DNA from: Margaritifera margaritifera
Lineage: Eukaryota; Mollusca; Bivalvia; Unionida; Margaritiferidae
Length of the DNA: 64,000 bases
Reading direction: 5' to 3'
Assembly: GCA_029931535.1 (NCBI GenBank)
Contig: JAQPZY010001415.1
Span: forward strand, 2,570,501 to 2,634,500
The position numbers were made by a program, and so were the translations under genes. The notes below the pieces were generated by a model that was not told the origin of the DNA, made no database searches, and saw only the letters and a program-made list of their open reading frames with translations. Positions within the stretch are counted from its first letter, which is position 1. Each line of letters begins with the position of its first letter. Shown in pieces: positions 23,150-34,333 of the stretch.

Positions 23150-26045
23150 TAGAATGGGTTAAAGTGTGCAGAACGCAATAATTTTGGTTAGCTCATAACT
23201 TTGTATGCTAAATAAATGGATGTAAATGTAACATATCAAGTTATGTCCCTACACTAATTGGTTTGTTTGGGCAAATTATATATTATTTTTTAAATGGATT
23301 TTTGATTCATTCTTTTTTTAAACATATAGGTCATTGGATTTTTCAGTGCAAACTTTCTTAGTATTATTCTTTCAAATCACTTCTTAAAGGAAATGAAATG
23401 CAGTTTACATATTTTTTTAGTAAGATCAAGACATATACAAATTAGATTTGCTATGCATTTGGTATGTCCACGTTCACATCACCTGATTTTGGTTTTGGTG
23501 CATAGTTAACATTATTTTTTGCGCTTTATCATGTTTCCGGATATTGTCCTTTTTATCCACTCTGGTGGTATACATGTTTGGAAATATTTGCCCTACATCT
23601 TTTCCAGTAGCATGCCTCTTCGCGATCAGAATGCATTTTTCTAATGATTTGCATGCCCAACTGAGAGAAAAGAGAGGAACATTTTTTGTTGCTGCTGTTC
23701 GTCCTTATGTCTGAGCATCCGCACATCCATCCCAAATTCTTTTTAGCAGTTTTACAGTTATTTAAAACACATTGTTTAACTTTATTGGACTATTACATTT
23801 TTCACTATAACCTCATAAGCACTTTTAAGCAAAACGGTATTAAAATTAAGGATGCGTATTTGTATTTTAGACCATTACAGCAATTTATTGATTTTGTCTT
23901 TACACATGTTTAAATGTTTTGGACTTTGAATTTTCTATTGGAAGTCATGACTGTCACTTTGTCCATTGTATGGAAACCCATTAAGCATGACTAAGTAAAA
24001 CCGTCAAGGTTGATAAAGAAATTTGGCATACAAATGTATATGATATGTAGATAGCTCGATTATATTTTCATGCAATCACAGGAAGTTTTAAATATTTTAA
24101 AAAGTTTTATTCTTATCTGTATTTTTAAAAAATTTGGGTGGCGGGTGGGGGGAATGGGTGGAATGGATATAAGCGTTTTACAAACACAAATCGAGTTGCT
24201 ATTGTTTGGGAAAGATACAGTTTAAGTGAGAAGAAAACTTAGGCCAATGCTTAAGCTAATCTGCTATGTGAATGAACACGCAGCAAAACGTGATTAGATT
24301 TACAAGTCATATAAGTGTGATTAGTAGTTGTGTTCGAACAATCATATGCTGTTGTGGAGAATATATGATTACATGTTTGAATATCAAAAATGTTATATTA
24401 ATGTTTGTCATTAAAGTTTGGATGACCTTGACCCTTTTCAATATAGAATTTTGTTCTTAATTTTTGATTCGATGTTTTGCAGTATTAATAGGGACATTTG
24501 TTTTATTTGACATAATCCTAAGTTTTATTTCAAATATTATAAAATATCCTAATGCAAGCTGACTCGTACATGTTCTCCCTTTTTATTTATTTTGTTTATT
24601 TGTTGCTAATAATATCTGAGTAAATAGGTTATAGACATTAACTATACTGATATTTCAAAGACTGGAGAGGAGAATTTTTATGAAGACGGGTATATTCTAT
24701 AGGGTTGTAATTTCGAGAAATGCTACTACGTTTCTCTGGAAGAACTGTATAATCCATTGGTTGTAAATTCCATGGAAACATAAATATCGACACAAAATTA
24801 ATGAATTACCTAAATATTGTAACAAAAACAAATATGTTGGGCCTGCAAATTATATGTTTGTCTGCTCTCCTATCCAGAGTGGATAGTTTTATATGGTTTT
24901 CAAATATTTAGCGCCAAGCTTAAAAATTGCCATTAGTGCTGACTGTACTACTCACCTTTTTAATGTTATTTTTAATGGAAATTAATGTTGATTTTTATTT
25001 AGAGACCAGACATATATGAAACAAAAATGTGTTTTATTTGCTATCAATTTCATATCCCACTCAATACAACTGCAATGTTTTTTGTTGTGTTTTTGTTTCT
25101 TATTTTATTGCCAGGTATGCAATACAGAGATATAGCTATCGCTCTTTCCGTTTCTATGTCTGTCTGTTGATTAGTAGTCTCTCTGTCTGTTTGTAATTAT
25201 TTTCGTTTCTGGAGTATAACTCTCAAACTCTTCGATGAATTTCTTTAAAACTTAGTACACTTATAGAACTAGTCTTACAGATATATCTTTTTTATTCATA
25301 TTTGTAATTTTCACCATTTGTTCTGTTTTCTTCCTTGTTTAGTCCATCACTCTAGTTGTTGTCCTCACTTTCGTTTCCAAAGCAAAACTTTAAATCTACG
25401 GAAACCTCCTATATTTCTCATGCAGTGATTGATGGATTGATTGATTGAATGACTGATTGCTCCATTAATTGATACATTGATTGATTGATTCCACATTTGT
25501 ACATTAATTGATTCATGTATTCATGTGATATATTTGGGTACATTTCGAAAGCAAAGGCTTATTTAAAATGTGAAATAGATTTTTGACAAGGATGCTTTTT
25601 TGATTTTCGGATATGTTTATTATTCAGTACTTACAAGCCGAATGAAATAACTTTAAGATGTTGACTATGTCTCTTCACTTAGACACTGTCCAATACAGCA
25701 TTCATTATCTCGAGACATTTGGTACACGTGCGTGTAAATATGGATATGTGAATATTGTCAGAATATTCCTGATGGCTGCATTTAATATTATATTTGATTT
25801 AAACGGAACATTGTTAGATGAATCGGAGGTAAGTATTGCAGAGGATGGTGATTAATTGTTGATCTAAACCTTGGTTATTTTGGAATATACTTATATACGA
25901 TGTGAATAATTTAATGATAAAGTGCCGAACGTACTCAGGATTTTCAATTATTTAAGTTTAAATCTGTTTATATAGTGCATTAACTCTTTTCATAGCGGTA
26001 TATGAGAATAATAGGGTCTTACTTCAAACAATTGTCCATTGATCT
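23150..26045 (+). repeat. Segment A homologue, partial copy B
   Basis: Collinear with parts of 1,300-4,290. Landmarks are TTTGTATGCTAAATAA at about 23,201, TTGTTTATTTGTTGCTA at about 24,593, the TATCAATTTCATATCCCA block at 25,045, and the HAD-like exon at 25,772 with its GTAAGT donor. Compared with A it lacks the sequence equivalent to about 3,920-4,255. It is followed at once by an inverted copy. Confidence 0.7.
25772..25828 (+). CDS. HAD-like phosphatase, first exon, copy B (open)
   Basis: Nineteen codons read MAAFNIIFDLNGTLLDESE, followed directly by the donor GTAAGT in phase 0. The pattern hhhFDLxGTLLDxE is motif I of haloacid dehalogenase-like hydrolases, in which the first Asp is the nucleophile. 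The second Asp, the general acid/base, is Asn here, which would impair a classic phosphatase. An MAA start with FDxDGxLLDxE is seen in pseudouridine-5'-phosphatase-type enzymes, but the exon is too short to assign a family member. This is the only one of four copies with an intact ATG, an open frame and a donor. No second exon was found, and the inverted repeat immediately downstream argues against a complete gene here. Confidence 0.4.
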
Positions 26046-26149
26046 CAGCGAGTTGAGCAACTGGATAATACAGATATTGTTTAACGTGTAAACAGCTGTT
26101 TCTGAACTTAATTATACAAGTTGGTCTAACAAAGAGTCCGACATCTGTT

Positions 26150-27330
26150 TTAAAGTCATATGTAAACTGTCAATAAGTAGTGACATTATTGTTCTGTCGG
26201 CTTAAGCAAGATGCTGTGGGTATTGTTAGTAACACATAAACCGAAACTCGTCCGGCCATTACAGAGAACTTTTGTAAATATGTATCCACCTAAATATCGT
26301 GATGACGTGTGATGCAAAATAAATGTATTCTCTATTTGAAAATTTCTGACTTACCCTTGCATAGCACTCATACAAATGTGAAACAGATTAAACCATGATA
26401 TAACATCGGTTTGAAATGATAAATTGTACGCATTATGCGCGAAATTCTGGGTCTACGCTGTTTGCAGGTTCGTTGAGCTGTATGCGTAAAAAGGGAAGGC
26501 GAGTTCCTCGTAGGGGCAACCATCTTAGGCTTTTACATTATATGAGCTGTCAACTTTGTTCACATCGTATATGAGTATATTATAAAATTACCAAGGTTTG
26601 GAGATCAATAATGAATCACGAACCTCTATGATCCTTGCGCGCGACTCATCCAAGAAGTTTCCGTTTCAATCAAACATAATTATACGATTGCCATGAAGAA
26701 CATGCAGACGATAGGCACATATTCATATTGACACGTTAGTCACGAGCTAATCAATGCTTTATTGGACGGTGTCGAAATGAGGATATATTGTCAGCATGTT
26801 GCAGGCATTTTGTTCTTATATTAGGCTTGTAAGCACTGAATTATAAACATATTCACAAATCAAAGATGCATCGTCGCCTTGGTGAAAAGGATTCAAAATA
26901 TTGAAATAAGTATATGCTTTTTGAAATATATAAATATTGATAACATTTACAAATGAATGGACGAATGGAGAAATGAATGAATTAGTTAATATATCAATCA
27001 ACGAAGCAATCCGTCAATTAATCAATCAACCAACCAATCAGTCAAATCACTGCATAAAAAATGATTTTTCCGTAGTTTTGAACCTTAAAGGAAAGTGTGG
27101 ATACAGAATGGATTGATGCACAAAAGACGGACAAAACAGAAAAACAGTTCAACGTATGAACTGTCAATACTAAAAGACACACCCGTACCACTAGTTAAAA
27201 ATGTGTACCAAGGTTCATAGAGAATCCTCGAACCGTTTGAGACTTATACCCCGGAAACGAAAATAATTATGGACAAACAGGCGAATTAAGAAGCAATAGA
27301 CAGTCATTCAGACCGACAGAGCGTCAGCTA
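26150..27330 (-). repeat. Inverted segment copy B'
   Basis: Read on -, this matches segment A from about 3,030 to 4,160: TAAGTCTCAAACGGTTCGAG, the GATTGATTGA-type run, the HAD-like exon region, then TATCATGGTTTAATCTG. With copy B it forms an imperfect inverted repeat centred near 26.1-26.3 kb. The HAD-like exon (26,694 down to 26,637) keeps ATGGC and the GTTTGATTGAAACGG block, but the donor has become CGCAAG. Confidence 0.7.
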
Positions 27331-27357
27331 TTGTCACAGAATTGTGTATACTGTATA

Positions 27358-27358
27358 T

Positions 27359-27420
<62 letters not shown>
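27358..27420. repeat. (AT)n microsatellite
   Basis: About 62 bp of alternating AT. Confidence 0.97.
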
Positions 27421-27423
<3 letters not shown>

Positions 27424-28316
27424 CGAAAACGTACTCTTGTTTCGTTGCCGCGTACAGCGTTACTCGAGGGTGGTTTATTTTTTACGGCTCTTGTTATTTC
27501 GAAATACTGAGCACGATACAACCCATGCTGCATGTGCAAATTGCCTGCAGTGAAAACCCAAGTGCCTAGAGTTCTCTAGCTGCGCATATTCATCACATCT
27601 AGGGTACTTATAGAGCAAATTCTCTATGTACAAATTGCATTACGACGAGTCATGTCAGTAAGCTTACCACCTTACGGGAGAAATCTACAGCTGTAGAGGT
27701 ATGTGAAATTTAAGATTGCATTCTTTATTACTATTCGTTTTATATGACAGAATTGCTTCATATATTAGATGTTTTAGAATTTATTCTAAATTCTACAGAG
27801 AGTCAATACCTAGGTCATATAACGCTATACTATTAGAAATACTATAGTCTGGTTCAAGTTAGCCATTTGTTATAACTGAACAGACAGATTGAATTTAATT
27901 ATACGCAGCATGCATTGAATGACGAAATAATGTAATGTGTAACGAAACGAATTCATGTGCGCGCATGCGCAACACATATCAATGCAAAAGTACTTAACCG
28001 TGTCATATGTACTACACGGTTCAGTTGTTATACTTTTAGCTGCTTTTGTGTATGGTTTGGTGATGGGGAGTTGCAGAACTCTGTGGGGTTCCTTGTGACG
28101 TGTACGCTGTGTCTGGTGACGTTGGCTCGGAAGAGAGTACTGGTGTTCTCGATGTGAGGGACCAAGGCATCGCGTCCAGCGGGTCTGTTTTGAATGAGAA
28201 GGCTCTCGAGGGATCCTTCAGCAGACTGGGAGGTTCGGATCATGCGTGGTGGCTCCTTGACCATTGACTAGAGCGGGTGGAACCGGAAATACATCATGGT
28301 CGTCAACTGGGCGCCA

Positions 28317-28318
<2 letters not shown>
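27421..28318 (-). other. GC-richer patch, possible retroelement remnant
   Basis: This segment has more G+C and CpG than its neighbours. On - it begins next to the (AT)n with GTGGCGCCCAGTTGAC, which resembles an LTR-element primer-binding site (TGGCGCCC). It contains a 78-codon open frame (28,264-28,028) rich in Arg, Thr and Ser. Near 27,490-27,430 a GTAAAAAATAAACC motif with GAAACAAGAGTACG looks like an LTR polyadenylation/R region. No Gag or Pol motif and no paired LTR were found, so the class is uncertain. Confidence 0.25.

Positions 28319-28408
<90 letters not shown>
28319..28408. repeat. (AT)n microsatellite
   Basis: About 90 bp of AT with a single ACAT interruption at 28,377. Confidence 0.97.
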
Positions 28409-28412
<4 letters not shown>

Positions 28413-28430
28413 CATGTTGTAATTAGTTCT

Positions 28431-28615
28431 CAATATCGCTATATGAGTGATACATTCGTAAATGCATAACTGAAATATCGCTTAATGAATGATAAATTGA
28501 TAAATTCATGCATTCATATTTCAATATTGCTAAATGAGTGATAACTGAAATAATTCATATTTCAAATATCGCTAAATGGGTGATATATAGACAAGTTCAT
28601 AATGCATGCATCCTA
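28431..28615. repeat. Degenerate 45-50 bp tandem repeat
   Basis: Four imperfect units, each starting ATAT(C/T)GCTAAATGAGTGATA or close to it, at about 28,432, 28,474, 28,523 and 28,567. Confidence 0.6.
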
Positions 28616-28976
28616 CTTGTGGATAAATGATATTAATAATACATTATTCGTAGTTGTATATAAATCACATGCTTTGGTCACCCTTGGTGCTAAATAAGGC
28701 CTTGTTTGTATTAGGGTGTCAATCATATACTTTCATTCGCTGATTGGCGATAGAACAGTGTTCATATTTGTTTACAAGTTCTGTTTGTTGATCTTTATTT
28801 GATTTTCTCGTTAAAGTTACTCCTTGTTGATTGTTTCCATGTTGGGAACTATGTAATTTTTCCTATATCTTTTTGTTACAATGGTGTCAGAATCATTCAT
28901 CATTAAGTACATCATTAAGTTGCATTTATAAATAAACATCTCATTAACGCAATTGCTTTCGATGTCGTCACTATCA

Positions 28977-29235
28977 ATACTAAAAGACACACCCGTACCA
29001 CTAGTTAAAAATGTGTACCAAGGTTTATAGAGATTCCTCAAACCGTTTGAGACTTATACCCCGGAAACGAAAATAATTATGGTCAAACAGGCGAATTAAG
29101 AAGCAATAGACAGTCATTCAGACGGACAGAGCATCAGCTATTGTCACATAATTGTGTATACGAAACTAATTATGGACAAACAGGCGAATTAAGAAGCAAT
29201 TGAGTCATACAGACGGACAGAGCGTCAGCTATATT
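28977..29235 (-). repeat. Inverted fragment of segment A with internal duplication
   Basis: Read on -, it matches segment A at about 3,030-3,200. Within it, ATTATGGACAAACAGGCGAA-type sequence occurs twice (about 29,077 and 29,169), so the end has been locally duplicated. It is nearly identical to 27,172-27,330. Confidence 0.7.
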
Positions 29236-29635
29236 CTCCTCCCTGTATTACATACCTGGTGATACATACAAATTGGAGTAGTATTCAACTTTTGTCATAC
29301 GGGTTGGAAGTCAATACAATCAAAATTTGTCTATCTCCAGGTTATATCTATATATCTATCTGTACATTTTTTGAAGCTTTTGTATTCAGAAGAAAGTAGA
29401 AAATATTTTGACAAGAAGCGATCAGGTCAGAAAAAAGGTATTGTCAAGTACCGGCCAACATCTCAAAATACCTAATTAAAAATATAATGAACAATTAACC
29501 AAACAGTAATCAGCGTTTAGATTGCTCTGTTTTCAGTTGGTAATTATTTTGCACAATAAATATCTAAACGTGTGATTTTATTTGCTGTTCTTATATAACA
29601 ATTTAACGTTTGTTCTATCTTTTTCTGTAGCATAG
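29236..29635. other. No supported feature
   Basis: AT-rich spacer before the solo LTR. Confidence 0.5.
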
Positions 29636-30572
29636 TGTTACGGAATTATGTATCATTTTGTTTTAAATAATGGTATAGTTTTATGATCTCTGTATAATAG
29701 TCTAACAGATGTCGTCTTGCAGAAAGTACATATATGGTATTTCAATGTGACTTAGTACATTTGTCTTGGGAAATATTGTCGGTTGTAGCTTGGGTAATAT
29801 CACGTGAATAGAGAGTGCTAAAATGTATTACCATTTTGACCTGCATTCAATGTTTTGACCTGGATTCTATGTTCAATAAGAAGTCAATACTTTGTTTGCT
29901 TGTAATAACGTGAGTGCACAGGTACTTAGACGGTGTCACACATAACCTTGTTTTTGATTGGTTTGGAGAAGGTTGTTTTCTAGAAAGATTAAATTGTTTT
30001 TAAGTTTCAATACAGTTTAAATTGGTTTTCCTTATTCTGTTCTATGCAGGTCAGAATCTATAAATTTAAATTTAATTGTGTTTGGCATTCTAGCATAGTT
30101 TGTCAGCCTGAGGGGTCATAAACGAGATTGGTTCATTTTGTGTGGATATTCTGTTTCAGAGATATATTATTATACAGTACATTTTGGATTCAGTACTGTT
30201 ACTTAAAATTTAAGAATTATTCAGCTCAGTGGAATTATCGGAAACATTTCTAGAACTTGCGTGATATTCCACATTCACAAGGATTACTTTGAATTAATAA
30301 CACTCGGATATAACTGATTGTTGTTAGTATCTCAGTACAGTGGAGGTTTCAATCGAAACCTACTTCATTCGGAATATTTGGATTAACTTCCTGATCAGTG
30401 AACTTTACAACAATTTATGACTTTTAAGGATATTCCATACTGTAAGTTATTTTCAATTCTTTCACTTTGTTTGTTGAAATGTTTTAGTATTTTAGGAAAT
30501 TAAATATTTGTGTTTAAATCTTGAAAGCTTGCTTGAATCTTTTCTTTTGTTACATTACCCCTAGTCGTAACA
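29636..30572 (+). mobile_element. Complete solo LTR with 4-bp target duplication
   Basis: Starts TGTTACGGAATTATGTATC and ends ACCCCTAGTCGTAACA, so the ends are TG...CA with a perfect 7-bp inverted repeat TGTTACG/CGTAACA. It is flanked by ATAG on both sides (29,632-29,635 and 30,573-30,576). A TATA-like TCTATAAAT lies at about 30,058, followed by GTCAGCCTGAG. No internal retrotransposon genes flank it, as expected after LTR-LTR recombination. Ends and duplication length fit a Gypsy-type element. Confidence 0.75.
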
Positions 30573-30752
30573 ATAGAGAGATTTTCTATTCATTCTTGCA
30601 CTAATAATTAATTCAATTCATTCCTATTCCTGCAAGAGAATTTAGAAAGGGGTGTAATTCGTTTTCACAGATGAAGGTGAGAAAAGTATGTATGGTATGT
30701 ATGAATGAGGATTGAACGGCATGTCAGCACACTAGTGGCTATATGGTGCCAA
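30573..30752. other. Spacer
   Basis: Short flank between the solo LTR and the LINE fragment. Confidence 0.5.
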
Positions 30753-31690
30753 TTAAAGATCAAGTTCTAAAAATATAAATATAAAGAATTGCAAAAAGAC
30801 ATTAGGAAGAGAAACCCTTCCAAACAAATGTAAACATAAAGTACTACAAGATAAAAGATTAAACGTAAAAATGTTAAATTCTGTAAAATGTAGATGTATA
30901 TAATATAAAAGAGAATTGATCTTGATGATGTTCTCCAATGATGAGTTCGATGTTTGATGTTCCGAAGCTTGTTGTGGAGTTTTCATTCCACATATTTCGC
31001 CTAATTTATAAAACATGCTGGTTTACGTAATATTTGAAATCAGGATATCAAATATTCTATTCGGAAACGAGTGACTGCATGATAGCTTTAGCTGCTTTCT
31101 CTGCCCTTTTATTACTCTTAATACAATGTGACTAGGAATCCAACAGTCCAGAATACGTTTTCGAGATCGTATGAGTAAATTAGATTTCTGTAAAATTTGG
31201 GATATAAACGGGTTGTCCAATATATGATTTTTTGCATGGCTTTAGGTGTGAAAAGGGGATAACAAAAGATTATTAAATGTGTTTTTTAGAGCTTTCAATC
31301 AGTTTAAAAAGTTTTTATATTGCCGTCATTTCTGCGGTAAAAGTGCAGGCTTTATCTGGTAAATGCATCGAGATGGCGCCATGGGGTGCAGCAACTATGT
31401 CGCCATCTTTCGAACCGTCTGTACACAGTTAAGTATGACCACGATATGAGGTTCTTAATTCATTGAAGTTACTAGGAAAAAGGAGAGGAATTGTTGTTAA
31501 GGACTTTTTGAATTAGCAAAATGTTATCTTTTTTCGGGGAGGGAGGCAAGTTCTTAACCAAGGTAGTGATTTGGGAACATAATTTTGCAGTATTTGCAAC
31601 ATTAATTTTTGCTGCTTTTAGGTGAGGACAAATTCTTGCGCAAAAAGGTGGAAAGAAATTTGGTTGAATTAGATCAGTGTACCTTGTACA
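30753..31690 (-). mobile_element. LINE 3' fragment with RNase H domain
   Basis: On - the RNase H catalytic landmarks are clear. These are YTDGSK-type sequence reading VYRRFER/TDGSKDGD near 31,425-31,405, FTAEMTAI near 31,345-31,325, and DCWIPSH near 31,147-31,128. The WIPSH block is followed by GQRKQLKLS, matching the usual GNExAD...AK tail in a damaged form. Such domains occur at the C-terminus of ORF2 in I/R1/LOA-type LINEs. The reverse transcriptase is missing and stops interrupt the domain, so it is a 5'-truncated relic. Confidence 0.7.
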
Positions 31691-31949
31691 TTTGGACCCT
31701 GAGGTTTTAACAAGTCTGATTCACAAATTCGTCCTGAATTCAACATTTCTGAGTCATATTATTCACTAAACAGTGAATTTAGTATTTATTTATACTACTT
31801 TTGAGCTTTATCTTTAACGTGAGATTTCCTTTTAAACAGTCAATAGTTACTATTTTTGCCAAATAGCCTTGGAAGTTCAGTCTCACAAAATAACCAAGAA
31901 ATCTCCGTCTGACATTAGTAAGTTGTTGTACTGGTTAGTATTGTTAATC

Positions 31950-32085
31950 TTAAATACATTTATGCACCAAAAGGTGTTGAACAATCCATCTGTGTACGAA
32001 ACTGGCTCTTCATGTGCAAATACATTGATTCTCTATTTACTGTTTTACCACACTCACATGTAATTATCTGCTGATTTTTCTAGCC
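31950..32085 (-). pseudogene. CxCG zinc-finger-like gene remnant
   Basis: On - the frame reads ITCECGKTVNRESMYLHMKS. This CxCG...H pattern resembles a short zinc finger found next to capsid-like genes in some invertebrate virus-like elements. The expected second His is replaced (SQFR). It stops within about 45 codons. It lies downstream of two decayed genes on the same strand and is interpreted with them. Confidence 0.35.
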
Positions 32086-32329
32086 TAATCTTTTTATTTC
32101 CTACACTGTTATACAATATTAATCTTGTTTAATTCACGCAAACGTTTCATCTATGATATTGGTATTCCGTTTGTCCATTTCGTCTATAAGATATATACTC
32201 TGTGGCACACAAACCGTAAATAATCTGTATATGTAGCAATTCAAAATTGTTAAATATCTTCTTTGACGAAAACAGATGTTAACACAAGAAGATATGTTGT
32301 GTTTCAAAACCTATACAGCAATACATGAC

Positions 32330-33470
32330 TGTTAATGCTAAAGTCTTTTTGTTTTCTTCAGTTTTTAAGTTATTAATTCTAGAACTGATAGTGTAATGTG
32401 TTTTTTTTCATTATCTGTTTAAAAAACTAACAAAAAAAAAACAAAAAAACAACAACAACATCTGTCACTGTTGTAAACATCTGTTCCATATCATTTAAAT
32501 CTTTCCTCAGCAGTTGTATCTTCTTATCCATTGTTACTGGCTCATACCGTACCTACATTAACAACTATTTCTTGTCGGCATATTTCTTAGCCTCTTGTAT
32601 ATTTGAATTTAGTTTATTCTTGAGACTTACCAAAGTCTGATCATTTAAGACTTTAATCCGGTCTGTTGATGTCTAGTATGGCTAGATAATAGGTTGTTTT
32701 CATCGATCTAGTAGAGCTTACGTCCTAATGTAACTTCTTCATCAAGTCTACTATCTTTCTTATTCTATAACTGAGAAAGACGATTAGTTTGAGCAATTCG
32801 TACATCTTGTAAAATTATAATTTGCTTTTAAAATCAGCAGATAACGTTTTGATATATTCGTCATGCTATGTCTTCTCGTCATCTAATCGTTTCTCTAATT
32901 GTTGAAGTTGTGGTTGTGGGGTATTGCAAGTTTCTATACAATTCTTGATTTCCAAGATATCAATCTCTAAGGCAGATATGTCATTGTTTATTCTCTGCTC
33001 AATGGGTTGCATGTATTGTTGTATGTTTGGTACTTCTCCGGATCTATCTCCAACCGACTAAAAAATTAGCAAAGAGCTGGATAGAGTATTCAGTCGTTTG
33101 GAAACTTAGTCTTGAACATCTAAACCTTTTTCTTGTTATCGTCTATCTGTTTCTGCAACTCTGATAATTTGGTTGATTTATCATTGGATCTTTGTTCGAC
33201 GGTTGTTAGATTATTATTAACTAATTATCTCCGCGTTTTGATATCTCATAAATTATTTTCATCTGAGGTCCTAGGTATAAGATTGTTAGTATGTGTCTGT
33301 ACAAATATATGATTAGCTGCATCAGTTACATCTAGTGGATGACCTACATTAATAATACGGTTGTTTAAGTTTAACTGACTGTTTATTGATCTATTTAGTG
33401 ACTTATTTTTTCTTTAACTAGTTCACTTATCTCTGTAACATCCCTAGGACCTTTTAGTTATATCTCCATT
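32330..33470 (-). pseudogene. Decayed coiled-coil / fibre-like gene
   Basis: On -, starting near 33,466, successive frames read PRDVTEISELVKEKIS, then NRIINVGHPLDVTDAANHIF, then a Gln/Glu/Lys-rich coiled-coil (QQYMQPIEQRINNDISALEI and further). It ends near KKYADKK about 32,560. The N-V-x-x-P-x-D-x-x-D-A pattern is reminiscent of trimeric fibre proteins ahead of a coiled-coil stalk. At least five stops or frameshifts break it. I do not know a function in the host. Confidence 0.4.
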
Positions 33471-33479
33471 TACTTAACA

Positions 33480-34333
33480 TGAAACGGAAAATTAATTTGA
33501 GCTACGTGAAATCAATTACTTTTAAGTTTTCATCTGTAACACTAATATTTGATCTGTTCATTATAACTCTTTGTGATTGCTAATAACCTCCATTAAGATC
33601 GCATGAAGAAAAAAAATCAGTATGAGCAATATTTTTGACGGGTAAAGACTCTGGTAAGCATGAATAAGATCCATTAAAATAACTTTTATGTTATTGATTT
33701 GGTCTAGGAAAATGTATAAAATGTCAGGTTTAAAACAAAACACAAAAACCCCAAAAATTAAGTAATTGTTTTTTTAGATCTCTGACTATTAAATCCTAGT
33801 AATTCTGAGTTAAAGTTGGTTAGATACGCTGTGTAATTATTGCTACGAGTTACTAAAACTTTCGAATTATGTTTTAAATACTTAATATTAATATTTTCTT
33901 CAGTAATCCCATCTTTTAGTTTCTTCATATACATTTCAAGATTATAGAGTCCATCCGGAATTGTTTCATTTTTATAGTTAATGTAATAGAATATGCTTTT
34001 TTCGTTAATATTAAGATATTAAAATTAGCAACGTCAAAATATATTCTTGGTAATTACATTTTTAATTTACCATCTCTGATTTCAATTGGATTAAAAAAAA
34101 AAACAATTCTGTCTCGTTTTTACCTGCTACTGTTCTGTCCATTTATAAAGATTAAAAAACTTGTACAAGAACTTCAACTTGTGAACATTTCTTCACTTCT
34201 CCATTACCATAAGAGATTTTCTATTTTCTTTAATCTTTTCTAAAATAATTTTCACCTCAATTTTTTACCCTCATCAAAAACGTTTGCTTCAGTTCATCAA
34301 TACTTTTTATTTCTTTTTCAGATGACATTTTGC
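33480..34333 (-). pseudogene. Decayed jelly-roll/capsid-like gene of a virus-like element
   Basis: The start near 34,333 reads MSSEKEIKSIDELKQTF. Later frames give IPDGLYNLEMYMKKLKDGI, then FNSELLGFNS, and near the end ISVTDEN and INFPFHVK followed by TAA at about 33,480. The order IPxGxYxLxxY ... LLGF ... ITDxxGxxIDF ... hxFH at the end matches a family of roughly 300-residue proteins that I recall as common in invertebrate genomes with Polinton/adintovirus-like elements. That link is memory-based inference. Multiple frameshifts make it a fossil. Confidence 0.45.
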
